A stretch of 11,869 nucleotides of DNA from Bacillota bacterium (lineage in GTDB: Bacteria; Bacillota; Clostridia; Oscillospirales; Ethanoligenentaceae), in contig JAEWAE010000051.1 of assembly GCA_023391835.1 (NCBI GenBank), positions 1 to 11,869 on the forward strand. Direction: 5' to 3'. A program made the position numbers and the translations under genes. Positions 1-6,106 of this stretch are shown here, piece by piece. Every line of letters begins with the position of its first letter. Position 1 is the stretch's first letter. The notes beneath the pieces are model-generated. The model saw only the letters and a list, made by a program, of their open reading frames with translations. It did no database searches and was not told the DNA's origin.

Positions 1-46
1 TCCATATGCGTGTCGCGGCAGCCCCCACCGTGCAGTGCCTGTCACT

Positions 47-2218
47 TTACCCGGCAACCGTTTGCGCTGCGGAAGAGTTCCCGATCGGGTTGCCTTTCGC
101 GCCGCGTTGCAGCGAAATAATCTTCTGAATTTCGTCGCCTGTCAGGTTACAGAAAATCGTCCGGGACTGGTCATACCCGGTCATCCCATCGAAACTGTAA
201 ATGCTAAGCTCCCCGTAGGGTTTGGAAAGATCCACTGTCGTATCGCCGCGGTGGCTGAGCAGGATCTGCATGACCTGACGGTCAGTCTCCGACGTGCCGG
301 AGGCCTGCATTTCCCGTTTTGTCACGCTGCCGTAGGCAAGTGTGTATGCCTGGGTGTTGGAGCCGGGCAACGCGGTCAGATTGTGCCCGTTGACCGCATA
401 GCCATAGCTCACCTTATCCCCGTCGGCGATCCGTTTGACGCGGCTCCACAACAGGGAAAAGTTCTTCTGATTGCTGAGCCGGATGTAGGCCGCCTGGGTT
501 TTGGGCGTCAGATTGGAAATGGAGTATTCGCTCTGGTAATTATCCAGCCCCGCCGAGCCCTGGACGACAAGCGTGGCCAACGGGTCGCTGGTTTCGGTGT
601 CGTCGGTGCGGTCGGCGGCTTTTTCCGCATGGGAGGATGTCGTGCCCACAAGCTGCATCTTCTGCGTGTCGGTCAGAGCGCCGTATTCGCTGCGAAAAGT
701 ATCCCATATTTTTCCGACACTGTTCGCATCCAGCCCGTTGAGCGTGATCTGTTTGATGCTGCCGTCGGGCGGCAGGCCGGTTTGGGCGGTGTGGAACTGC
801 GCGTCGGCGCTCTTGATGGATTCGATAGTCTGGGTTTCCGCCTGGGTGGCATACAGCTTGCGCGTCAGCACCCGGCCGCTTTTGAGCCGGATGTCCACAT
901 AGTATTCAAAACTGCTGTCGTAATCCTGGTCTTCGATCCGGCGGGTGGTTTCGCTCAGCGCCTGGGCAACCTGAGCGGTCAGACGACTGTCTGTGAGCGC
1001 GGCCCGACGGATCATGAGCCGATTATACGTGGGGATCTGGCCGGAGCTGCTGCTGTCGACATACTGAAATGTCACCGAGCGGATCTGTGACGCGCCCGGC
1101 GTGTCGTGCAAAAACCACGATTCGGCTCCCTTGGCCGAGAAGCCGAAGATCACGTCGAAGGCCACCACCGCCAGAAATACCGGCGCCGCACGCAGCAGGT
1201 TCCGCGGCGACTTGGTGCTGATGAGCTCGAAGAGGAAATACACCAGCAGCGTGATGACCGTCACGACGATGACACTATTCAAATTGTAGAAAAGAAAGCT
1301 TCCGTTCGAAGAATCCCATGACACAGCCAGATAGGGGATGATCAGCGACGGGGGCAGGGCAATCAGACAGCGGTAAATATGCTGCAGTGGCCGGTTGGGC
1401 GCGCTGCGGGCGGCCGACTCCGACCGGCGCCGAGTAAACAGCACCCCGGCCAGCACGAGATAGACGGCGGCCAGCGCGAAGGTATACCAAATGGGGCCCA
1501 CGGAGGAGTACAGCTTCTGGAATGACCCGCGGAACGCACTGAGAAAAAAGCCGACCGGAATATTCGAAGTGGTGTCGCCCAGCAGCCCGAAGGCGGTCGA
1601 GTCGATGAAACGCAGCCGGCCGACGAGCATCTGCGCAAATACGTTTGTCAAAAAGCGCGGCAGAAAAAGCACCAGCCCGAAAACCGTGAGATTGGTGACC
1701 ACCGTGCCGGTGATGCTCATGCTCAGCACCATTTCGGCAGTCAGCAGCGTCAGCCCCGCCAGGTCTGTGAAAAGCACATAGGGCAGGGGAGCAAAATTAA
1801 TACGGCCGCCGATTCCGGCCGCGCCGAAAACCGCCGCCGCCGCGCCCACACCCAGCAGGATGGCAAGCCAGCCCCACGTCAGCGCCGCGGTGCCGAAGCT
1901 CACAAACAGGCAGTTCCGCGTCTGGGGGATGGAGTGATAGAAATCCGATCCGCTGCGGTGATTGAGGAAGCTGAAAAGCGTCAGGCACAGCGCCACCGGC
2001 GCCAGAAACATCACCCCCACGAGCAGAACCGTGGTGTCCTGGAACGCGGGGTATGACACCGTCGAACCAGCGGCCTCCATCTGGCGGATCTGCAGCACTT
2101 CAAAAAGGCAGGGCAGACCGCCCGCCAGCACGCCGAGAATGCAGAACAGGATGCCCGCCAGCCGCAACTGGGAAAGCCCGTTTCGGTAAAGCCGCGCGTC
2201 AAATATTTTTCGCTTCAT
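47..2218 (-). CDS. ABC-2-type transporter permease with large C-terminal domain
   Basis: A 723-residue membrane protein, probably the membrane partner of the ATPase encoded just upstream. Seen: hydrophobic segments at about residues 21-40, 63-85, 106-133, 144-187 (probably two helices), 243-262, 284-300, 314-333 and 343-360. A His-Ser-Ile-Pro-Gln-Thr-Arg stretch at 95-101 follows the second segment and resembles the conserved 'LPISR' region I associate with YtrC/YtrD-like permeases of Firmicutes. Residues 365-723 are polar and have no further membrane segment. This may correspond to the DUF6449-type C-terminal region of such permeases, but I cannot confirm that without a search. The ATG has AGGAGG 6 nt upstream, inside the ATPase gene, whose last 20 bp overlap this one, so coupled translation is likely. 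Third gene of the operon; the TAA stop lies 46 bp from the window edge. Substrate unknown; peptide-antibiotic or envelope-stress export is only an analogy to YtrBCDEF and BcrAB. Confidence 0.85.
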   Translation of the reverse strand: MKRKIFDARLYRNGLSQLRLAGILFCILGVLAGGLPCLFEVLQIRQMEAAGSTVSYPAFQDTTVLLVGVMFLAPVALCLTLFSFLNHRSGSDFYHSIPQTRNCLFVSFGTAALTWGWLAILLGVGAAAAVFGAAGIGGRINFAPLPYVLFTDLAGLTLLTAEMVLSMSITGTVVTNLTVFGLVLFLPRFLTNVFAQMLVGRLRFIDSTAFGLLGDTTSNIPVGFFLSAFRGSFQKLYSSVGPIWYTFALAAVYLVLAGVLFTRRRSESAARSAPNRPLQHIYRCLIALPPSLIIPYLAVSWDSSNGSFLFYNLNSVIVVTVITLLVYFLFELISTKSPRNLLRAAPVFLAVVAFDVIFGFSAKGAESWFLHDTPGASQIRSVTFQYVDSSSSGQIPTYNRLMIRRAALTDSRLTAQVAQALSETTRRIEDQDYDSSFEYYVDIRLKSGRVLTRKLYATQAETQTIESIKSADAQFHTAQTGLPPDGSIKQITLNGLDANSVGKIWDTFRSEYGALTDTQKMQLVGTTSSHAEKAADRTDDTETSDPLATLVVQGSAGLDNYQSEYSISNLTPKTQAAYIRLSNQKNFSLLWSRVKRIADGDKVSYGYAVNGHNLTALPGSNTQAYTLAYGSVTKREMQASGTSETDRQVMQILLSHRGDTTVDLSKPYGELSIYSFDGMTGYDQSRTIFCNLTGDEIQKIISLQRGAKGNPIGNSSAAQTVAG

Positions 2219-3128
2219 GTCCGTCCTCCTGTGTCAGCACGTCGGTAAAGCTGTACCCCTGCGCATCCATTTCGTAAAGGAAGACTTCCTCCAGCGACAG
2301 CGGCAGGATATCGAGCAGCACAGGTCCCAAGGCACGGAGCTTTTCCGCCGTCTGCTGCCGGTCGCCGCGCACGATGAGGGTGGAGACCGTCCCTTTTTTG
2401 GAAAAATTCACGATGTCGATGCCGGCGAAGCGCTCACGGCCGTAATCGCCCTCAAACGCCGCCTGCACCTTAAAAAGCGAGGTCTTGAGATGCTCGATAT
2501 CACTTTCAAAAAGGATGCCACCCTTGTGCAGCAGAGCCAGCTGATCGCAGGTGTCCTCCAGCTCCCGCAGGCTGTGGGAAGTGATGACCGCGGTGGTTTT
2601 GCGTTCACACACGTCGGAATAGATGACGCTGCGCACCAGGTTGCGCATCACCGGGTCCAGCCCGTCGAAGGTCTCGTCGAAGAAAATGTATTTTGGCTCG
2701 GCCGACAGCGCCAGGATTGTGGCCGCCTGCCGCCGCATGCCTTTGGAAAAGGTGCCGATATTTTTGTGCGGGTCCAGCCCGAAGGCGTCGGTCAGCTTTT
2801 TAAACCGCTCATGGCTGAATGCCGGGTAGACGGCCGCGTAAAGCCGTTCCATGCGCAGCATGTTGGCTTGTGGCAGGAAATAGAGCTCATCCGGCACCAG
2901 AGTGAATCGGTTTTTCACCATAGGATTCTCATAGACCGGCTCGTCGTCGAAAAAGACACCCCCCGCATCCGGTCGATAAATGCCCGTGAGCAGTCGTAAA
3001 AAAGTCGATTTGCCTGCCCCGTTGGAGCCCACCAGCCCATAAACGCACCCTTCCGGAATCTGGCAGCTCAGATCCTGAAGCGCCACAAAATCTTCAAACC
3101 GCTTGGTCAGATGTTCAGCCCGGATCAT
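2199..3128 (-). CDS. ABC transporter ATP-binding protein (YtrB/BcrA-like)
   Basis: A 309-residue cytoplasmic ATPase that should power the permease encoded directly downstream. Motifs seen: Walker A GSNGAGKST at 34-42; signature loop FSKGM at 127-131 in place of LSGGQ; Walker B plus D-loop in IFFDETFDGLDP at 148-159, with catalytic Glu152; switch His185 in ITSHS. Asp80 in LVPDELYF occupies the place where most ABC ATPases carry the Q-loop Gln. From memory, a Pro-Asp at this point also occurs in other YtrB-like ATPases that pair with large permeases. After about residue 215 the fold continues into an accessory C-terminal domain typical of drug- and bacitracin-type exporters. The ATG overlaps the stop of the GntR gene (ATGA, 4 bp) and has a GAGGGGG ribosome site. 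Family assignment is firm; substrate unknown. Confidence 0.93.
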   Translation of the reverse strand: MIRAEHLTKRFEDFVALQDLSCQIPEGCVYGLVGSNGAGKSTFLRLLTGIYRPDAGGVFFDDEPVYENPMVKNRFTLVPDELYFLPQANMLRMERLYAAVYPAFSHERFKKLTDAFGLDPHKNIGTFSKGMRRQAATILALSAEPKYIFFDETFDGLDPVMRNLVRSVIYSDVCERKTTAVITSHSLRELEDTCDQLALLHKGGILFESDIEHLKTSLFKVQAAFEGDYGRERFAGIDIVNFSKKGTVSTLIVRGDRQQTAEKLRALGPVLLDILPLSLEEVFLYEMDAQGYSFTDVLTQEDGHEAKNI

Positions 3129-3520
3129 TTTTCATCCCCCTCTTGACGATATCGTACAGTGTCCCGATAGGCCTGCCGGATCGTATCGAGGAGTTTTTCT
3201 TCCCCGACGCCCGCCCGGGCGAATCCGGCTGCCGCTTCATAAAGTTCCGTCAATCTGCTCTCGTAATACCGGGCGATTTTTTCCCGTGCGGCGTCCGCCA
3301 CAAACCGCCCGACCCCCGGCACCGAGCCGGTGACACCGCGCATTTCCAACTCGGCGTATGCTTTCTGGATGGTGTTGGGGTTGACGGAAAGTTCCAGCGA
3401 CAGCGCCCGTACCGATGGAATCGGGTCGCCCGGGCGCAGTATGCCGGCGGATATCCGGCTTTGCAGTTGGTCGATGATCTGCTCATAGACCGGCTTGCCG
3501 GAAAACTTATCAATGGTCAT
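3125..3520 (-). CDS. GntR-family transcriptional regulator, YtrA type
   Basis: A 131-residue DNA-binding repressor. The N-terminal winged helix-turn-helix covers about residues 8-76, with the GntR hallmarks PVYEQIIDQL at 10-19, GDPIPSVRAL at 31-40 and NPNTIQKAYAELE at 48-60. The remaining 50 or so residues form a short helical tail, as in the YtrA subfamily, rather than the larger effector domain of FadR- or HutC-type members. I start it at 3520 because AGGAG precedes that ATG by 7 nt and because the upstream in-frame ATG at 3589 lies before the predicted transcription start. First gene of a three-gene operon with the ABC ATPase and permease; its TGA overlaps the ATPase start. It very likely represses its own operon through the palindrome at 3550-3572. 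YtrA-type regulators commonly control adjacent ABC exporters. Confidence 0.93.
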   Translation of the reverse strand: MTIDKFSGKPVYEQIIDQLQSRISAGILRPGDPIPSVRALSLELSVNPNTIQKAYAELEMRGVTGSVPGVGRFVADAAREKIARYYESRLTELYEAAAGFARAGVGEEKLLDTIRQAYRDTVRYRQEGDEK

Positions 3521-3549
3521 GGCAATCTCCTTTCCGTCGGCAAGACTAG

Positions 3550-3572
3550 CTGTACTATTACAAATAGTACAG
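3550..3572. promoter_or_regulatory. Palindromic operator of the GntR-ABC operon
   Basis: Two perfect 10-bp arms (CTGTACTATT and AATAGTACAG) flank a 3-bp centre. The site begins 4 bp downstream of the -10 hexamer and covers the expected transcription start, so bound repressor would block initiation. It lies 29 bp upstream of the GntR start codon. The outer GTAC half-sites resemble those of YtrA-type operators as I remember them. That the adjacent regulator binds here is inference from position and symmetry. Confidence 0.88.
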
Positions 3573-3576
3573 ATAA

Positions 3577-3605
3577 AGTATAACCACACCCGTCGGCTCT
3601 GTCAA
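3577..3605 (-). promoter_or_regulatory. Sigma-A promoter of the GntR-ABC operon
   Basis: On the minus strand TTGACA (3605-3600) is followed after exactly 17 bp by TATACT (3582-3577). This is a full-consensus -35 and a five-of-six -10. Start is expected near 3570, inside the palindromic operator. A promoter this strong suggests the operon is held off by repression rather than being weakly expressed. Confidence 0.88.
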
Positions 3606-3674
3606 GGAGAAAAATGGATGCTGCCTAAAAAATATACCGGTAAAGGATGGCCGGATTTACCCGCATCAAATGCC

Positions 3675-3712
3675 AAAAGCCGCCTGCGGGTCAATGCCCG
3701 CAAACGGCTTTT
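3675..3712 (-). terminator. Intrinsic terminator of the sugar kinase gene
   Basis: Inverted repeat AAAAGCCG/CGGCTTTT with inner arms TGCGGG/CCCGCA and a 6-nt loop. In minus-strand RNA the two positions between the arms (3703-3704 with 3683-3684) form U-G wobble pairs, giving a continuous stem of about 16 bp; in plus-strand RNA they would be A/C mismatches. This supports use by the minus-strand kinase, whose stop lies 33 bp upstream. The T-run is only four bases. Confidence 0.8.
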
Positions 3713-3744
3713 TAAAATTACCGAAAAATGGGACCCCAGGAGGA

Positions 3745-4845
3745 TTATCGAACGACCCGCGCGCCTGCACCGTTCATCAGAGCTTCCACTTCCTTGACGT
3801 TTGCCATGGAAGTGTCGCCCGGGGTGGTCATGGCCAGCGCGCCGTGAGCCGCGCCGTAGTTGACCGCCTTTTCGGCGTCGTTTGTGGTCATCAGGCCATA
3901 GACCAGACCCGAAGCGAAGCTGTCGCCGCCGCCCACGCGGTCGAGGATCCACAGCTTGTCATACTGGCTGGCCTTGTAAATCTGGCCGTTCGCCCAGCAG
4001 ACCGCACTCCAATCGTTGACCGAAGCGGTGCGCACGGTGCGCAGCGTGGTGGCCACGACCTTGAAATTCGGATAGGTTTCGGCGGCCTTGTTGATCATCT
4101 TTTTGTAGCCGTCAAGATTGAGCTCTTTGAGGTTGGCGTCGTTGCCCTCGACTTCGAAGCCAAGGCAGGCGGTGAAGTCTTCTTCGTTGCCGATCATGAC
4201 GTCGATATACTTGGCGATTTCCTTGTTGACTTCCTGCGCGCGGGCCTTGCCGCCGATGAAGTTCCACAGGGAAGGACGGTAGTTGAGGTCATAGGAAACG
4301 ATGGTGCCGTATTCCTTGGCCTTTTTCACCGCTTCGATGACCACATCCGGCGTGGTGTCGGAAAGCGCTGCAAAAATGCCGCCCGTGTGCAGCCAGCGCA
4401 CACCCAGCTTGCCGAAAATATAATCCCAGTCGATGTCGCCGGCCTTGAGCTGGGAAGCGGCGGTGTTGCCGCGGTCGGAAACGCCCAGCGCCCCGCGGAT
4501 GCCGAAGCCGCGTTCGGTAAAGTTCAGGCCGTTGCGCACGCCGCGGCCGATGCCGTCATAGGGCACCCACTTGATGAGAGAAGTATCCACGCCGCCCTGC
4601 AGGATGCAGTCCTCGACCAGTTTGCCTACGTCGTTGGCCGCCAGAGAGGTGACAACGCCGCAGCGCATGCCGAAGCACTTGCGCAGGCCGCGGGTCACAT
4701 TGTATTCGCCGCCGCCTTCCCAGACCTTGAATTCCCGGGCATTGCGGATCCGGCCCTCGCCGGGATCCAGACGGAGCATCACTTCGCCAAGAGAGAGGCA
4801 GTCGTATTTGCAGCTGTCCGCCGATTTGATGTTCAGTAAAGCCAT
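3745..4845 (-). CDS. kdgK: PfkB-family sugar kinase, probably 2-keto-3-deoxygluconate kinase
   Basis: A 366-residue cytoplasmic ribokinase-fold enzyme. KDG kinase phosphorylates 2-keto-3-deoxygluconate with ATP to KDPG in hexuronate or pectin catabolism. Seen: N-terminal sheet with GGGEYNV at 44-50 (substrate-side Gly-Gly region); DLNYRP at 186-191; GNEEDF at 219-224; the PfkB C-terminal signature DRVGGGDSF at 302-310 with catalytic base Asp308; and TPGDTS at 341-346. PfkB membership is certain. The KDG substrate rests on overall resemblance to clostridial proteins carrying that name, so fructokinase or another sugar-acid kinase remains possible. AGGAGG sits 9 nt before the ATG. It stands alone between its own promoter and terminator, without the KDPG aldolase or uronate genes that often accompany kdgK, so context neither supports nor excludes the substrate. 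Confidence 0.85.
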   Translation of the reverse strand: MALLNIKSADSCKYDCLSLGEVMLRLDPGEGRIRNAREFKVWEGGGEYNVTRGLRKCFGMRCGVVTSLAANDVGKLVEDCILQGGVDTSLIKWVPYDGIGRGVRNGLNFTERGFGIRGALGVSDRGNTAASQLKAGDIDWDYIFGKLGVRWLHTGGIFAALSDTTPDVVIEAVKKAKEYGTIVSYDLNYRPSLWNFIGGKARAQEVNKEIAKYIDVMIGNEEDFTACLGFEVEGNDANLKELNLDGYKKMINKAAETYPNFKVVATTLRTVRTASVNDWSAVCWANGQIYKASQYDKLWILDRVGGGDSFASGLVYGLMTTNDAEKAVNYGAAHGALAMTTPGDTSMANVKEVEALMNGAGARVVR

Positions 4846-4892
4846 TGCATAATTCCTCCTGTGTATACGTTTTGTCCCAGTATCTCTTTCTT

Positions 4893-4920
4893 ATTTTACA
4901 CTAGACGGGGTAAAAATCAA
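4893..4920 (-). promoter_or_regulatory. Candidate promoter of the sugar kinase gene
   Basis: Minus strand TTGATT (4920-4915), 16 bp, TAAAAT (4898-4893); start expected near 4886, giving a leader of about 40 nt. Both hexamers are close to the sigma-A consensus. No operator-like palindrome is evident beside it. Confidence 0.6.
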
Positions 4921-5019
4921 GTCGGACTTCACCTTCCGCACAAAAATGAACGGATTTTGCGTGCCCGCCGATCACATTTTGCATCGAATGGCTCCGGAGG
5001 ACGATATTCCGCGCCGCTG

Positions 5020-5028
5020 TGATATAAT
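5020..5028 (+). promoter_or_regulatory. Extended -10 promoter of RNase Z
   Basis: TGATATAAT, that is a TGn motif followed by a perfect TATAAT, with no recognisable -35 at the right distance. An extended -10 can work without one. It lies downstream of the in-frame ATG at 4946, which supports the later start codon for RNase Z. Confidence 0.6.
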
Positions 5029-5125
5029 AATAGCCACACCCGCAAAAATTCTTATGGGCGGTATGTCTGTATTTTACGGCCGCGAAACGCACTTGTCGAC
5101 CTTCCCATTTTTTCTCACGCAACGA

Positions 5126-5145
5126 GAGACTGCTGCAGCGGTCTT
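5126..5145 (+). promoter_or_regulatory. Small hairpin just upstream of the RNase Z ribosome site
   Basis: AGACTGC and GCGGTCT flank a TGCA loop (7 bp including one U-G pair, with a further G-U possible outside). It ends 2-3 nt before the AAGGAGG Shine-Dalgarno at 5148-5154. It may stabilise the leader or affect ribosome access; function unproven. Confidence 0.4.
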
Positions 5146-5161
5146 AAAAGGAGGATGCCAC

Positions 5162-6106
5162 ATGGTGGATGTGTGTCTGCTGGGCAGCGGCGGGATGATG
5201 CCGCTGGCGGATCGGTGGCTGACCGCGATGCTGCTCAGGCATGAGGGCCGCCTGATTCTGGTGGATTGCGGCGAAGGCACGCAGATTCCCTTTCGGCAGG
5301 CCGGGTGGGGGTTCCGCGCGCTCGATGCCATTTTGCTGACTCATTATCATGCCGACCACACGGCGGGGCTGCCTGGGCTGCTGCTCACCGTGGCAAACAG
5401 CGGTCGCACTGAGCCGCTGGCCCTTTACGGCCCGCCGGGGCTGCGGCTGCTGGCCCGGGCCCTCGATGGCTTCATCCCGGAGCTGCCTTTCCCGCTGATC
5501 GGCACCGAGCTGCCGATGGATGCACCCTCCTCTTTCCCGGTGGGGGATGTGACGGTCGGCAGTCTGCCCGCCGACCATCGAGTACCCTGCCTATCCTATC
5601 GGTTCGACGTGCGCCGTGCGGGCCGATTCGACCCTGCCCGCGCGAAGGAACTGGGAGTGCCGCTGCCGCTGTGGAAACGGCTGCAGAATGGCGAAACCGT
5701 CGCGGTGGGGGAACGGCTCGTCTCGCCCGACCGGGTGGTCGGCCCGGAGCGGCGGGGTATCCGCGTGGGGTATTACACCGACACCCGGCCGACTCCCGCG
5801 CTGCCCGGGTTTATGAAAGAGTGCGATCTGCTCATCGGCGAAGGGCTTTACGCCGACGACAGTCTGGCGGAAAAAGCCCGAGAGCGCGGGCACATGATCT
5901 TTTCCCAATCCGCGCAGATCGCGGCTCAAAGCGGAAGCCGGGAGCTGTGGCTGACGCATTTCAGCCCGTCCCTGACGGACCCGGAGGCCGCCCTGCCTGC
6001 CGTGCGGCAGATTTTTCCCCGCACAGAGGCGGGCCGCAGCGGGCTCAAGCGCTCCATCGCCTTCGGCGGGCAGGGGAGTGAACTGCCCCGTCAGGAAAAC
6101 AGATAG
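5162..6106 (+). CDS. rnz: Ribonuclease Z (tRNA 3' endonuclease, metallo-beta-lactamase fold)
   Basis: A 314-residue zinc-dependent nuclease of the RNase Z/ElaC group, which removes 3' trailers from tRNA precursors lacking encoded CCA. Seen: N-terminal LLGSGG at 6-11; VDCGEGTQ at 34-41; metal motif HYHADH at 61-66; metal ligand His139 in ADHR; FDPARAKELGVP at 156-167, a segment conserved in RNase Z between the metal motifs; YTDTRP at 205-210 with ligand Asp207; RGHM at 242-245; LTHFS at 264-268 with ligand His266. Length matches the usual 300-320 residues. The start at 5162 has AAGGAGG 7 nt upstream and fits the family N-terminus; the in-frame ATGs at 4946 and 5054 would add unrelated sequence. 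The stop lies within the 3' end of the convergent glycosyltransferase gene (16-bp overlap). Confidence 0.93.
   Translation: MVDVCLLGSGGMMPLADRWLTAMLLRHEGRLILVDCGEGTQIPFRQAGWGFRALDAILLTHYHADHTAGLPGLLLTVANSGRTEPLALYGPPGLRLLARALDGFIPELPFPLIGTELPMDAPSSFPVGDVTVGSLPADHRVPCLSYRFDVRRAGRFDPARAKELGVPLPLWKRLQNGETVAVGERLVSPDRVVGPERRGIRVGYYTDTRPTPALPGFMKECDLLIGEGLYADDSLAEKARERGHMIFSQSAQIAAQSGSRELWLTHFSPSLTDPEAALPAVRQIFPRTEAGRSGLKRSIAFGGQGSELPRQENR

Larger units (their letters stand above)
4846..5161. other. Divergent intergenic region between sugar kinase and RNase Z
   Basis: A 316-bp stretch between two divergently transcribed genes. It holds the kinase ribosome site and promoter on the minus side, an extended -10 promoter for RNase Z on the plus side, and an RNase Z leader of about 125 nt that ends in a small hairpin and the Shine-Dalgarno. 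The RNase Z frame is open back to an ATG at 4946, but nothing there resembles the family. I see no separate gene or RNA. Confidence 0.75.

Noticed and set aside
35..1090. Plus-strand open frame of 351 codons opposite the permease
   Set aside because: Antisense to the C-terminal half of the permease, which has a good ribosome site and operon context. The antisense protein has no recognisable feature.
2217..2999. Plus-strand open frame of 260 codons opposite the ABC ATPase
   Set aside because: Antisense to an ATPase with complete motifs; no ribosome site seen and no recognisable domain.
3670..4839. Open frame of 389 codons antisense to the sugar kinase
   Set aside because: Lies across the PfkB gene and its terminator. 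Composition is that of a shadow frame (runs of Ala/Val/His/Asp) with no motif.
4946..5161. A 72-residue N-terminal extension of RNase Z or a separate small gene
   Set aside because: The open frame crosses the predicted extended -10 promoter, has no good ribosome site, and does not resemble RNase Z N-termini. The ATG at 5162 has an excellent Shine-Dalgarno.
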